Source of the DNA: Allopseudospirillum japonicum
GTDB taxonomy: Bacteria > Pseudomonadota > Gammaproteobacteria > Pseudomonadales > Halomonadaceae
Assembly: GCF_900108915.1 (NCBI RefSeq)
Contig: NZ_FNYH01000007.1
Span: 1-64,000, forward strand
Reading direction: 5' to 3'
DNA: 64,000 bases
Position 1 is the first letter of the stretch, and every line of letters starts with the position of its first letter. Positions 17,200 to 27,228 of this stretch are shown one piece after another. The notes beneath the pieces were generated by a model. The model saw only the letters and a program-made list of their open reading frames with translations, was not told where the DNA came from and did not search any database. The translations under genes were made by a program, and so were the position numbers.

Positions 17200-18223
17200 T
17201 AAATCACAAGGAATAGTGAGCTTAATCTTTGTTAGCTTTATTTTGTTTATCTTAGCTAGCTTGACCTTGTTTTCTGCACGAATAAATTTAGCTGATATCC
17301 GGATGGCTCATTTAAGTCAAGAGACGCATAAAGCTTATTATGCAGCTAATACAGGGATTGATTATGCCATTGCTTGGTTGAGTGAGCCGAGTCATCAGCC
17401 AAATTGGCAATATCAAGATCAGCAACGTTGGGCTGATTTACAAATTTCAGCATTAGGTTCAGGTGCACAAAACTATCAGGTGAATATTCAATATCAACAA
17501 CAATATTTTCCTAAAATTTCACCTTATATTTTTATTAAAGCATCTGCTTATGCGGACAATCAAAGTCATATCAAGGCACAGCAAAGTATTTGGGTGACCG
17601 ACAAATTGCCTTTATTAAATGAAGCAGCCAAAAATATTCCGCCGATTATCAATCATGCCTGCATAGAAACCGAAAGTGTTTACCCTGGATTTAATCAGCA
17701 AGGCGAACCCTTGCCTTATGCGTATGCTAGTGCCAATACTGAATGTGTGCATCAGCAGCATCAATTTATCTCAGATCTTAACGACCCTTGGAGTTATTTA
17801 GTTAACGCGCGTCTTGATCGAGAAACTTATAAAAAATTGGCGCAACAAGAAAGTGTACGCCCTGTATCAGCAAGGCGATTTTTTTATGTAGATGCAGCAA
17901 AAATTCAACAAAAGATATGGCAGCCAGAAGCACAAGTCTTAGGGACACCAGAGCAGCAAGTATTTATTTATTTTCCAGCACAGGCTGCTTGTCCAAAATT
18001 GCAAAATGTGACCTTGTATGCCTTGGTGTTTATTGAGGGAGATTGTGATGCAAGCCAATGGCAGCAAGTAGAAATTGTGGGAGCTTTGGTGGTGAATGGC
18101 AAGTTAAACAACTTAAATAAACAAACGGAAATTTATTCATTAAGTCATCATCACTTAGGGGCAACTTTAGAAATTGCAGGAATTGGTGTTCATCGGATTT
18201 TGGGTAGTTGGCGCGACTTTTAG
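17171..18223 (+). CDS. pilX: Minor pilin PilX
   Basis: The 350-residue protein begins with NKSQGIVSLIFVSFILFILA, a PilX-type N-terminal helix that lacks the Glu5 usual in pilins, as is common in PilX. The region AYYAANTGIDYAIAWL is the conserved PilX motif. It is longer than typical PilX (about 170-200 residues), and the extra C-terminal 150 residues are unassigned. It overlaps the end of pilW by 29 bp. Confidence 0.72.
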   Translation: MIYIKHLRYNKSQGIVSLIFVSFILFILASLTLFSARINLADIRMAHLSQETHKAYYAANTGIDYAIAWLSEPSHQPNWQYQDQQRWADLQISALGSGAQNYQVNIQYQQQYFPKISPYIFIKASAYADNQSHIKAQQSIWVTDKLPLLNEAAKNIPPIINHACIETESVYPGFNQQGEPLPYAYASANTECVHQQHQFISDLNDPWSYLVNARLDRETYKKLAQQESVRPVSARRFFYVDAAKIQQKIWQPEAQVLGTPEQQVFIYFPAQAACPKLQNVTLYALVFIEGDCDASQWQQVEIVGALVVNGKLNNLNKQTEIYSLSHHHLGATLEIAGIGVHRILGSWRDF

Positions 18224-18248
18224 CATAAGATAACAAGAGGAAATAAGA

Positions 18249-18698
18249 ATGTACTCACAACAGGGAATGACTTTGCTGGAGGTACTGATTGGCGTTTTAT
18301 TAATTGGCATAGCAGCGGTGAGCTGGCTTAGTTTACAAGCAGTATTATGGCAGCAAACAAGTTATGTTTATGCACGTCAACAAGCAATGAATTATGCACA
18401 AGCTTATATAGAAAACTTGTATACTTTGGATCTTGCAAGCTTACCCACTAAGGCAACAGAACAATATACCAATCAAGGAATAGTTTTTAGTTTGCAAGCT
18501 CAAAGTCATCCTGCAACATCTGTTTTATATCAGCAAGTTGATGTTCAAGTCACTTGGTCTGATGCGCAAGCACAAACCCATCAGGTAGGCTTAACAATAT
18601 ATTTACAAGCATATCAACCACTAATTTCAGCAACTTATTCAAATTTTGCAACGCAGCAACCGCAAGTGGCCACCTTGATACAAAATAAGGGCTATTAA
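18249..18698 (+). CDS. pilV: Minor pilin PilV
   Basis: The 149-residue protein has the prepilin motif QQG-MTLLEVLIGVLLI and the PilV-type ARQQAMNYAQAYIE segment. AAGAGG lies about 8 bp before the ATG. It is the last gene of the run; pilY1, which usually follows, is absent. Its last 60 bp overlap the 3' end of the convergent EamA transporter gene. Confidence 0.78.
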   Translation: MYSQQGMTLLEVLIGVLLIGIAAVSWLSLQAVLWQQTSYVYARQQAMNYAQAYIENLYTLDLASLPTKATEQYTNQGIVFSLQAQSHPATSVLYQQVDVQVTWSDAQAQTHQVGLTIYLQAYQPLISATYSNFATQQPQVATLIQNKGY

Positions 18699-19565
18699 AA
18701 TTAAACCTGCCCCCAAAGCTAAATGAGAGGTTAAGGGTTCTTGATTGAGCAAATGACCTAACATGAGGGCAAATACGGGGGTAATTAAGGTGATTAAAGC
18801 TACTGTACGTGCCTTTAATTGCTGCAAAATAAAATAGTAACAAATAAAACCAACTAAAGAACCAAAAATAGCTAAATATAAAATAGCCCATAAAGAATGG
18901 CTGCTGATTTCGAGCTGAGGTAGCTCACCATCTAATAACCACCAAGTGAGGGCATAACAAGGTACAGCAGCCCATAAAGTACCTAAGGTTTGTGCTAAAG
19001 GATGCACGCCACTGGCATTTTTCTTAACTAAAATAGCACTGAGAGAAAATAAAAAAACACCTGTTAAAACCATTAAACTATAAGTCAATACCTGCTGATC
19101 GACAACAACATCGTCTTGAAAAATAATCCCTAATCCACAAAATGCCATACATAAAGCTAAGATTTGTGTACGGCTCATTGTTTGATCCTTAAGTAACCAG
19201 GGTTCAAGCAAGCCAGAAATTAATGGCCCCATGCCAAATAATAAGGACATAAGTCCAGAGGGTACATAAGGTGCTGCACTATAAGTCAGCATCATAGAGG
19301 CATAAACACCTAACAAGGCTGCGGCATAGCCTTGTAGTGCCTGACGGTGTCTTGGAAAGGGAACTTTAAAAAGGTAGAGCAAGCCGGTACCTAAAAGCGC
19401 GGCTAGTAGCATCCGCGAAAAAGCAGCAAACACAGGGGTAAAATCCTGACTACTCCAAACAATCGCGAGAGGCGTCGTAGACCAAATAGTTAAAACCGCT
19501 GCATAAGCAACAAAGACAATAGGCATATAGGGAAAGGCACGCCAGAAGTGATAAGGATCATCCAT
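18639..19565 (-). CDS. EamA/DMT-family transporter
   Basis: The 308-residue protein has about ten hydrophobic helices in two EamA repeats (roughly 12-145 and 160-300), with the motif GLGIIFQDD at the end of the first repeat. The family exports amino acids, sugars or other metabolites. The substrate cannot be told. The 3' end overlaps pilV by 60 bp in the opposite direction. Confidence 0.8.
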   Translation of the reverse strand: MDDPYHFWRAFPYMPIVFVAYAAVLTIWSTTPLAIVWSSQDFTPVFAAFSRMLLAALLGTGLLYLFKVPFPRHRQALQGYAAALLGVYASMMLTYSAAPYVPSGLMSLLFGMGPLISGLLEPWLLKDQTMSRTQILALCMAFCGLGIIFQDDVVVDQQVLTYSLMVLTGVFLFSLSAILVKKNASGVHPLAQTLGTLWAAVPCYALTWWLLDGELPQLEISSHSLWAILYLAIFGSLVGFICYYFILQQLKARTVALITLITPVFALMLGHLLNQEPLTSHLALGAGLILIALILYQGGHLRLLRCKI

Positions 19566-19674
19566 AAACCAAGATGCAGACAGAAGATATTAGGGTTTAC
19601 GTACAAAAAACACCAGTAAAAATACGTAAGTTTTTTAAGTAAGGAAGGATTGGCAAACTTGAGTCACTTCTTGC

Positions 19675-19690
19675 TTTACGTTAACGTAAA
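19675..19690 (+). promoter_or_regulatory. Palindromic operator candidate upstream of acetoacetate-CoA ligase
   Basis: TTTACGTTAACGTAAA is a perfect 16-bp palindrome about 90 bp before the ligase start. It resembles operators of MerR-family LiuR-type regulators of branched-chain amino-acid and ketone-body catabolism in Gammaproteobacteria. The assignment rests on general resemblance only. Confidence 0.45.
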
Positions 19691-19780
19691 CGAAAAGCTG
19701 GAATTTTGCGCAGGCTTTGCTAATCTGCAGCTTCAAGCTGGACTGCAATCGCCTTTCGATAACAACAAGAGGATAGGCTC

Positions 19781-21730
19781 ATGAATGCGCCCCTATGGCA
19801 GGCATCCGAACACTATATTCGCAACACCCATATGTACCAATTTATGCAAGCGGTGAACCAAGCATATGAGGTCGAATTACAAGATTACAGCGATTTATAC
19901 CAGTGGAGCCTAGAAAACACCGCAGAATTTTGGGAAATGGTATGGGAATACGGGGATATTCGTGCTGCGGATGTCGGTAGTCAGGTATTAATCAATGAAG
20001 CGCAAATGCCAGGCGCGACTTGGTTTCCTGAAGCTCGGTTAAACTTTGCAGAAAATTTGCTGCGTTATCGTGATGATCAGTTGGCTTTAGTGTTTCGTGG
20101 TGAAAAAGGTCAACGTGAAACCTACACCTATGCACAACTTTATAAAGTGGTGGCTGAAGTAGCTGCAGGTTTGCAGCGTGCTGGGGTGAAAGCTGGTGAT
20201 CGTGTTGCAGGTTTTGTGCCCAATAGTCCTTATGCGGTGATTGCAATGTTAGCCAGCGCTAGCCTAGGTGCTATTTGGTCTTCTTGCTCGCCAGATTTTG
20301 GTATCAATGGGGTGATGGATCGTTTTGGACAGATTCAGCCTAAGGTGTTATTTGCTACGGACGGTTATTTTTATTCAGGGAAAACCCTAGATTCCTTGCC
20401 GAAAATAGCAGAAATTTTACAGCGTATTCCGAGTATAGAAACTGCGGTCATTTTACCTTTTGTGCAGGAACAACCCAACATTGAGAGCATAGCGCGTGCT
20501 CAGCTCTGGCAAGACTTCAAAGACCCGCAAGCACAAGAAATTGAGTTCCAAGAATTAGGCTTTGCGCATCCGCTATATATTATGTATTCGTCTGGTACCA
20601 CAGGGGTTCCCAAATGTATTGTGCATTCCGCCGGTGGCACTTTATTACAGCATGTGAAAGAACATATGCTGCATACCAATTTGCATCGTGACGATACCTT
20701 ATTTTATTACACTACTTGCGGCTGGATGATGTGGAATTGGTTAGTTTCCGGATTAGCTGTCGGGGCTACCTTGGTTTTATATGATGGCTCGCCTTTTTAT
20801 CCGCAGCCTTCCTCTTTATGGCAAATCGCTGAAGAAGAAAAAATCAGCATCTTTGGTACCAGTGCCAAATATATTGCAGCTTGCGAAAAGGCAGGTGTAA
20901 CACCGCAAGCAAGCTTTGATCTAACGGCATTAAAAGCCGTACTGTCTACGGGTTCCCCATTAGCGCATGAGTCTTTTGATTATGTGTATGAACAAATCGG
21001 CAAGGATATTTTGTTAGCTTCTATTTCTGGTGGTACGGATATTGTTTCCTGCTTTGCGTTAGGTTGCCCGATTCGTCCTGTCTATCGCGGGCAATTGCAA
21101 TGCCGCGGCTTAGGCATGGCGGTAGAAATTTATAACGATCAAGGTGAAAGCGTACGCGAACAAAAAGGTGAGCTGGTTTGTGTGAAGCCTTTTCCTTCGA
21201 TGCCGATTGGTTTCTGGAATGACGAAAACGGCGAGAAATACCAAGCAGCTTATTTTGCCGATTATGCAAATGTTTGGGCGCATGGTGACTATGCAGAAAT
21301 TACTGCAGAAGATGGCATTATTATTCACGGGCGCTCAGATGCGGTATTAAATCCTGGTGGTGTACGTATCGGGACTGCCGAAATTTATCGCCAAGTGGAA
21401 AAAGTCCCGAGCGTTTTGGAATCCTTATGTATTGGTCAGGATTGGCAAGATGATGTACGCGTGATTTTATTTGTACGTATGCAGCCCGGTTATCAGCTGG
21501 ATGATGAAATTCGTAAACAGATTAAAGAAACCATACGCGCCAATACAACACCACGTCATGTGCCCGCTAAAATTATTGAAGTCGCAGATATTCCACGTAC
21601 GATTTCGGGGAAAATTGTTGAACTGGCCGTGCGCAATGTCGTGCACGGGCGTCCAGTAAAAAATGTGGATGCTTTGGCAAACCCAGAAGCTTTAAGCTTG
21701 TTTGAAAATTTAGCTGAATTGCAAAGCTAG
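19781..21730 (+). CDS. Acetoacetate-CoA ligase (acetoacetyl-CoA synthetase)
   Basis: The 649-residue ANL-superfamily enzyme matches the length of acetoacetate-CoA ligases. The N-terminal WYFPEA-like segment (ATWFPEARLNFAENLL), the AMP-binding motif YSSGTTGVPK near residue 270, the SISGGTDIVSCF segment, and the C-terminal catalytic lysine region IPRTISGK are present. It converts acetoacetate, CoA and ATP to acetoacetyl-CoA, feeding ketone bodies or leucine breakdown products into central metabolism. AGAGGATAGG precedes the ATG, and a palindromic operator candidate lies upstream. Confidence 0.88.
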   Translation: MNAPLWQASEHYIRNTHMYQFMQAVNQAYEVELQDYSDLYQWSLENTAEFWEMVWEYGDIRAADVGSQVLINEAQMPGATWFPEARLNFAENLLRYRDDQLALVFRGEKGQRETYTYAQLYKVVAEVAAGLQRAGVKAGDRVAGFVPNSPYAVIAMLASASLGAIWSSCSPDFGINGVMDRFGQIQPKVLFATDGYFYSGKTLDSLPKIAEILQRIPSIETAVILPFVQEQPNIESIARAQLWQDFKDPQAQEIEFQELGFAHPLYIMYSSGTTGVPKCIVHSAGGTLLQHVKEHMLHTNLHRDDTLFYYTTCGWMMWNWLVSGLAVGATLVLYDGSPFYPQPSSLWQIAEEEKISIFGTSAKYIAACEKAGVTPQASFDLTALKAVLSTGSPLAHESFDYVYEQIGKDILLASISGGTDIVSCFALGCPIRPVYRGQLQCRGLGMAVEIYNDQGESVREQKGELVCVKPFPSMPIGFWNDENGEKYQAAYFADYANVWAHGDYAEITAEDGIIIHGRSDAVLNPGGVRIGTAEIYRQVEKVPSVLESLCIGQDWQDDVRVILFVRMQPGYQLDDEIRKQIKETIRANTTPRHVPAKIIEVADIPRTISGKIVELAVRNVVHGRPVKNVDALANPEALSLFENLAELQS

Positions 21731-21754
21731 TTATTGTCTGAATGCAAGCATTGA

Positions 21755-21776
21755 AGAGCCAGCTTTGTCTGGCTCT
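21755..21776. terminator. Bidirectional terminator-like hairpin
   Basis: AGAGCCAG and CTGGCTCT form an 8-bp stem around a 6-base loop between the convergent ligase and chemoreceptor genes, followed by TTGTT on the plus strand. Confidence 0.65.
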
Positions 21777-21782
21777 TGTTGA

Positions 21783-23366
21783 TTAAGCACGGTAAGTAAA
21801 GGTTTTAACCAACGATTGTAAACCACCAACTTGGGTTTCTAGTGCCTCACAGGCTTGCGCACTGGTATGAGACGTGGTGAGAGTGCTTTGTGCCGCTTGA
21901 CGAATCAAGCCCAAGCTCATCTCTAAATCATCACTCATACGTGCTTGTTGCGTAATGGCCGTGCTAATGTGTTGATTTTGTGTTTGTACCGCAGCGGCGG
22001 CTTGGGTGATTTCTGTTAAAAGCTGCCCTGCATGAATAATCTGATTGTGTGTGTTTTGCGTATCTTCTTGGCTGGCAGACATGCTAGAAACGGCCTGCTC
22101 AACACAAGTTTGCATCTGCTGCATACGCTGTGTAATTATGCCAGCAGACTTTCTAGTGCTTGCAGCCAGTTGGCGTACAGAATCTGCAACCACGGCAAAG
22201 CCACGTCCTTGATCGCCGGCCCGTGCTGCCTCAATCGCGGCATTTAATGCAAGTAAATTCGTTTGATCAGCAATTTCTGTAATTTGTGCGAGTGTTTGTT
22301 CAACCTCATTGGACTGATCAGCCAAGGCATTTAAACCTTGCATGGCTTCTTGAATGCGTTGTGATAACGTTTGAATACGTACCAAACTGGTATCCATGCT
22401 GGTTTTGCCATCTTGAGTGGCGCTATCCATTTGCGCAATAGCGGCGGATATTTCATTCATATTGGTTTCTATATTATGAATGCTTGCTGTAAGTTGATGC
22501 GTTGCTTGACCAATGCCATCTAGCTGTTGTTCTTGGGTACGAATTTCTTGTTCTGCTTGTTGCGCGCTTTGATGCGTACGGGTTGCCACTGCACCTAGAT
22601 TATGGGTTGTATCTTCAATCCGCCCCACAAGCGTACGCAACTGGGCTTGCTGCATTTTTAATGCCAAATGAGCGGCACCTATCTCATCCATACGTCCACT
22701 GTAAACTTCCTGCGTGACAGGGTTATCAATAATAGTAAGCGCACGTTCAAATAGGGGTTTAAGCCCTTTTAATTGCCAGAAAGTCCAACTAATACCTATC
22801 AATAAAGAGGTAATAAATAGAATAATCAGATACAGGCTTGAGAAATTATCTATATTAAAGTGCCCTAAGCTGGCAAGTAAATTAAGGATCAATAAACTAC
22901 CCCAGACACCTAAAATACGTTGGCTTAATTTAACTCTTGCTTTTGGTGCTTTGCGCTGACCAGAATGGAAGGCTTGATATAGTTTTTTGGCTCTTTTTAC
23001 ATAATCTGCACGTGGCTTAACCCGTACCGATTGATAACCTGCTAGTTGACCCTGTTCATAAATAGGAGAAATATAAGCATCAACCCAATAGTAATCACCA
23101 TTTTTACAACGATTTTTAACAATTCCCATCCAAGATTCACCTTTTTTCAGGCGTTGCCAAAGATCAGCAAAAGCAATCGGTGGCATATCTGGATGTCGTA
23201 CAATATTGTGATTTCGCCCAACTAATTCTGTACTAGAAAAACCGCTAATTTTGGAAAATAACGGGTTTGCGTACGTGGTAATACCTTTTAAATCTGTGGT
23301 TGATACAAGTTGCCCCTCATTGGGAAGCGATTGCTCTTGATCCGTAACCGGCAAGTTTATTTTCAT
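21783..23366 (-). CDS. aer: Aer-like PAS-containing methyl-accepting chemotaxis protein
   Basis: About 527 residues from the ATG giving [12 protein letters not shown]; a TTG five codons upstream is the other option. The N-terminal PAS domain has the Aer-type segments [20 protein letters not shown] and [14 protein letters not shown]. Two transmembrane helices without a periplasmic domain (about 165-215), a HAMP-like region and a signalling domain with the conserved hairpin tip ([20 protein letters not shown]) follow. It probably senses oxygen or redox state through FAD in the PAS domain and directs aerotaxis or twitching. Confidence 0.82.
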   Translation of the reverse strand: MKINLPVTDQEQSLPNEGQLVSTTDLKGITTYANPLFSKISGFSSTELVGRNHNIVRHPDMPPIAFADLWQRLKKGESWMGIVKNRCKNGDYYWVDAYISPIYEQGQLAGYQSVRVKPRADYVKRAKKLYQAFHSGQRKAPKARVKLSQRILGVWGSLLILNLLASLGHFNIDNFSSLYLIILFITSLLIGISWTFWQLKGLKPLFERALTIIDNPVTQEVYSGRMDEIGAAHLALKMQQAQLRTLVGRIEDTTHNLGAVATRTHQSAQQAEQEIRTQEQQLDGIGQATHQLTASIHNIETNMNEISAAIAQMDSATQDGKTSMDTSLVRIQTLSQRIQEAMQGLNALADQSNEVEQTLAQITEIADQTNLLALNAAIEAARAGDQGRGFAVVADSVRQLAASTRKSAGIITQRMQQMQTCVEQAVSSMSASQEDTQNTHNQIIHAGQLLTEITQAAAAVQTQNQHISTAITQQARMSDDLEMSLGLIRQAAQSTLTTSHTSAQACEALETQVGGLQSLVKTFTYRA

Positions 23367-23753
23367 GCGAACAAGCACCAATTAAACGTTTTACTCTTCA
23401 ACTTGAGACAGATGAAGAGCGAATCTGACATAGACTGTCTTGCTCCAGCTTACTCAGTATAAGGTATATCGCTGAACAAAGATGTAACAAGCTGCAACTT
23501 GAAATCAAAGATTTCTAAGATAACTCATTGATAAATAAATCAAAGCTATAGAAACCTGTATATTTTAAGCTAGTTAAAGCTAAGGGATATGCTCACAGAC
23601 TGCTTTGACTTGTATCAAGCTTGTAGATAGGGGTTATCTGTTACAAATGCAATGATTTTGTCATTAAAAGCTGTTAACTTGGCCGCAATCAAGCTAAGGA
23701 AGGCATTGATTTCCTTTGTTTATAAGAGGATACCTATTCTCAGGTGGGGTGAA
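23367..23753. other. Promoter region between the Aer-like and solute-binding genes
   Basis: These 387 AT-rich bases include promoters for both divergent genes. A longer in-frame extension of the solute-binding gene starts at 23652, but it has no ribosome-binding site. I see no RNA gene or repeat. Confidence 0.35.
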
Positions 23754-24611
23754 GTGCGCACAATCGCAAAAGTTTTCTTTAACAACACATTAAGCCAGTA
23801 TATCAAAGTGCTTGTTTGGGGTTGGATTCTAAGCTTTGTCATGGTCGCAGCTGCAAAAGCGCGCCCTTTGATCATTACCGGAGAAGAGTTTCCACCTTAT
23901 GAGTTTCTGCGTGACGGACAAGCAGTTGGTATCGATATTGAAATTGCACGTCATATTTTGCAAGAACAAATGGGGCTGGAAGTACAATTCGAGCTCACGT
24001 CTTGGCAACGTGCTTGGGCTAAAGTAGAAACTGGACAAGCAGATGCTGTACTCACTACCAGTCGTCAACAGGCACGCGAGCCTTATCTTTATTATCCGCA
24101 AACGCCTATGTGGCGCAGTGAGCTGGTTTTTTTTACTCGCAGAAGCAATCAATTGGCTGATTTCCAAGGATTGCAAGATCAACGTTTGCCAGCAATGAAA
24201 GTGGGGATTATTAACGGAAACTCCTACGTACCTGAATTTTGGCAAGTTTTTCCCTATAAAGATGCGAGCGTGGTATTTCAAGGGGATACTTTAGCCGCTG
24301 CCAAAGGTTTAAATCCGCAATTAGAAGGGGCGGTTTCCTTGAAGCATAACTTGCTAAAATTAGCTGCAGGTCGAGTGGATTTAGTGTTGGCAAAGCGGGT
24401 GCCAGGCTTGTATCTCATTAGAAGTTTAGGCTTACAGGATGTATTAACTTATTATCCGCAAATTGTTGCGGTGAAAGATTATCCGATGCCATTTGTACGT
24501 GCCTCGCATTATCCGGATTTGCCAAAAATTGCGCAGGAATATGAACAGCGCCTGATTGCTTTTAAAGCAACACCTGCCTATCAAGCCATTATTGATCGAT
24601 GGATTCACTAG
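23754..24611 (+). CDS. Periplasmic amino-acid-type solute-binding protein
   Basis: About 285 residues from a GTG preceded by GGTGGGGTGA; an ATG at 23652 would add 34 residues before the signal sequence. It has a signal helix (LVWGWILSFVMVAAAKA) and then an SBP_bac_3 domain: PLIITGEEFPPYEF, VGIDIEIARHIL, WQRAWAKVETGQADAV. No ABC permease or ATPase genes follow. The gene instead sits 3 bp before a GGDEF/EAL gene, so it may be a sensor partner rather than a transporter component. Confidence 0.78.
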   Translation: MRTIAKVFFNNTLSQYIKVLVWGWILSFVMVAAAKARPLIITGEEFPPYEFLRDGQAVGIDIEIARHILQEQMGLEVQFELTSWQRAWAKVETGQADAVLTTSRQQAREPYLYYPQTPMWRSELVFFTRRSNQLADFQGLQDQRLPAMKVGIINGNSYVPEFWQVFPYKDASVVFQGDTLAAAKGLNPQLEGAVSLKHNLLKLAAGRVDLVLAKRVPGLYLIRSLGLQDVLTYYPQIVAVKDYPMPFVRASHYPDLPKIAQEYEQRLIAFKATPAYQAIIDRWIH

Positions 24612-24614
24612 CTT

Positions 24615-26678
24615 ATGAAAGCATCTTATGCACATCAGGCTATATCTCAAAATTTTTTTAAACACAAATATATGCGTTGGCTCTATTTAAAGCGTGAATA
24701 TCCACTCACTTATTCTATTTTTAAGCAAATTTTAACTTTTGGATTTATTGTTTCTATGCTCATGGGTTGGTTTGCTTACTTACAAGATGAAGAAGCACGC
24801 CAACAAGCGCATCAGCAACTATTACATAATGTAAAGTATGCGCATTTAGATGCTTTATACGCAAGTGTATGGAACTTTGATGATAAGTTAATCCGCTCCC
24901 AAGTCGAAGGTTTGCTTAACTTAGATTTAGTGGAAGCTGTAGAAATAGAAGCGCCTCCTTTTGTCGTGTTAAAGCGGGGCAAGGTGTCCGAGGTGCATCA
25001 AATACATGAGTTTATCCTACAAAGTGCCCAAGATGAACAGGTGATAGGTAAGCTACGTTTATTTATTAACTCCCAAAGTCAACAAGCACACACGGCAACA
25101 GCCGCATCAGTGTTTTTTAATGCATGGGTGAGTGGACTCGTGCTCAGTCTATTAATGCTCTGGTTAATTCATCAAAAAATTACCCGACATATTACGGCCT
25201 TGGCAGCCCAGGTGCGTCATGAGTCTGATAAGCTGGCAGCGCCTTTTACTTTAGCAAGAACACCCCGCCAAGATGAATTAGCCAGTGTACTTGATGGTTT
25301 GAATCGGCTACGCGCTAACGTGATTTATGAGAAACAGCGTTTACTTGATTATCAGCAACAATTAGAGCAAGAAGCGAACTATGATCGTTTAACAAAAATA
25401 GCAAATCGTAATGGTTTATTTAAATATCTGCGCTCACATATTGCCAATCCAGCAGAAGATCCATATTTTGCACTATTATTTTTTGATGTGGATAGTTTTA
25501 AAGCCATTAATGATGCTTATGGTCAAGTGATTGGCGATAAAATGTTGGCAGAAATAGCCGCACGCTTGCAGAAAACGCAACTTGGTCGGGTTTTTCGCTA
25601 TAGTGCAGATCAATTTATTTTAATTTTGACGCTTGAAGAAAATCAAGGCGTTTTTGATAAGGAGAAACTTGTATTGCAAGCACAGCGCTTGCGTACATTG
25701 GAAGATTTTGCCTTTAAAATTAGCAATACAGGAGATGAAGTTTTAATAAGTTGTTCTCTAGGTGTTGCTATCTATCCGCAAGATGCAAGCTGTACAGAAG
25801 CCTTGATACAAAAAGCAGAAGCTGCTTTATATCATGCTAAGAAAGAAGGACGAGGTTCTATCTGCTTTTATCAGCAACATTATGAACAAGATCTTAAATT
25901 ACAGTTGAAAGTCCAAAGGGAATTGCCTAATGCATTAAAGCATCACGAGTTGATACTGTATTATCAACCGATTGTCAGTGCACAAGGACGCCAATTAAAA
26001 AAAGTGGAAATTTTAATTCGTTGGCAAAGTTCAGTTTTGGGTTTTGTGTCACCAGCGACCTTTATTCCTATTGCAGAAGAAACAAGCTTTATTTTTGATA
26101 TTGAGCGTTTGGTGATCGAGGAAACATTTAAACATGCAGCCCAATATGGGAAAGAAAATCGATTAATTTATTCAATTAACATTTCTCCCAAGCATTTTGA
26201 ATCGGATAACTTTGTTACCTACTTAAATGAGAAAATGCTCCAAACCGGAGTCAGTTCACAGCAAATTGAATTAGAAATCACCGAACGTAATTTGATTATG
26301 CAGCAAGATGCTGCACAAAAACGGATCGAACATTTAAAATCTTTAGGCTTTAGAATCGCTATTGATGATTTTGGAACTGGATATTCGGCGATTTCTTATA
26401 TCAAACAATTTGCTTTTGATACTTTGAAGATGGATCGCGAATTTATTCGTGAAATGCTAGGCAACCGGAGGGATTTGGCCCTGACGCATTCGATTATTCG
26501 TATGGCGCATAATCTGGGGATGCAGGTGGTTGCAGAAGGCGTTGAGCTGGAAGAGCAAGCCCATACGCTAGCGAACTTTGGCTGTGATTATTTGCAGGGG
26601 TATTTGTATGGCAAGCCTCAGCCTTTACAAGGGGTGATTCAAGCACCTGAGCGGCAAGTTTTCCATGGGATAGATTAA
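24615..26678 (+). CDS. Membrane GGDEF-EAL protein with degenerate GGDEF
   Basis: The 687-residue protein has two membrane helices enclosing a periplasmic region of about 120 residues, a linker (HAMP-like), a GGDEF domain whose signature reads SADQF at 330-334, and an EAL domain. The EAL motif reads EILIRW, and the metal and catalytic segments SINISPKHF, LEITERNLI, IDDFGTGYS and VVAEGVE are intact. It is therefore probably a c-di-GMP phosphodiesterase with an inactive cyclase domain. It begins 3 bp after a periplasmic binding protein gene, which suggests a ligand-controlled signalling pair. Confidence 0.85.
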   Translation: MKASYAHQAISQNFFKHKYMRWLYLKREYPLTYSIFKQILTFGFIVSMLMGWFAYLQDEEARQQAHQQLLHNVKYAHLDALYASVWNFDDKLIRSQVEGLLNLDLVEAVEIEAPPFVVLKRGKVSEVHQIHEFILQSAQDEQVIGKLRLFINSQSQQAHTATAASVFFNAWVSGLVLSLLMLWLIHQKITRHITALAAQVRHESDKLAAPFTLARTPRQDELASVLDGLNRLRANVIYEKQRLLDYQQQLEQEANYDRLTKIANRNGLFKYLRSHIANPAEDPYFALLFFDVDSFKAINDAYGQVIGDKMLAEIAARLQKTQLGRVFRYSADQFILILTLEENQGVFDKEKLVLQAQRLRTLEDFAFKISNTGDEVLISCSLGVAIYPQDASCTEALIQKAEAALYHAKKEGRGSICFYQQHYEQDLKLQLKVQRELPNALKHHELILYYQPIVSAQGRQLKKVEILIRWQSSVLGFVSPATFIPIAEETSFIFDIERLVIEETFKHAAQYGKENRLIYSINISPKHFESDNFVTYLNEKMLQTGVSSQQIELEITERNLIMQQDAAQKRIEHLKSLGFRIAIDDFGTGYSAISYIKQFAFDTLKMDREFIREMLGNRRDLALTHSIIRMAHNLGMQVVAEGVELEEQAHTLANFGCDYLQGYLYGKPQPLQGVIQAPERQVFHGID

Positions 26679-26690
26679 GCATACTAGCTC

Positions 26691-26719
26691 AAAAAGGCGC
26701 TACAAATAGCGCCTTTTTT
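26691..26719. terminator. Bidirectional rho-independent terminator
   Basis: AAAAAGGCGCTA-CAAA-TAGCGCCTTTTTT forms a strong stem with an A tract on the left and a T tract on the right, shared by the convergent GGDEF/EAL and panD genes. Confidence 0.9.
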
Positions 26720-26764
26720 GATAGATCACTTAGCTGGCATAGGCCACAGCAGCCACTGGGTGGC

Positions 26765-27145
26765 TTAAGCGACTTGGACAGGAATTGCGTTGCTAGTATG
26801 AGTCACTTGATTACCTTCAGTCAGGTAAATCAAGGCAGGTTTAAAGTTCACTAACTCGGCTTCGCTATAATTGGCGTAGGCGCAAATAATGACACGTTGG
26901 CCAACTTCTGCTAAGTGTGCTGCGGCACCATTGACAGAAATAATCCCTGAGCCTTCTTCACCACGGATCGCATAAGTGGTGAAACGCTCGCCATTTTCTA
27001 TGTTGTAAATTTGAATCTGTTCATACTCGCGAATACCGGCCATATCCAGTAAATCGCCGTCAATAGCACATGAACCTTCATATTCTAAAACTGCATGAGT
27101 CACTCGAGCTTGATGCAGTTTGGCTTTAAGCATAATTGCTTGCAT
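26765..27145 (-). CDS. panD: Aspartate 1-decarboxylase
   Basis: The 126-residue proenzyme starts at the ATG at 27145 with AAAGGTT upstream; the open frame extends further but only as non-coding sequence. [14 protein letters not shown] and the self-cleavage site EGSCAID (Gly24-Ser25 in the E. coli enzyme, where Ser becomes the pyruvoyl group) identify it. It makes beta-alanine for pantothenate. It follows panC by 83 bp on the same strand. Confidence 0.95.
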   Translation of the reverse strand: MQAIMLKAKLHQARVTHAVLEYEGSCAIDGDLLDMAGIREYEQIQIYNIENGERFTTYAIRGEEGSGIISVNGAAAHLAEVGQRVIICAYANYSEAELVNFKPALIYLTEGNQVTHTSNAIPVQVA

Positions 27146-27228
27146 AATGCTGAACCTTTCGTCTTTCCTGATCCTAGAAGCCGCGCGCGCTGCGGTGGCG
27201 CAACTAAGTCGGGCAGTATGCCGTAACT

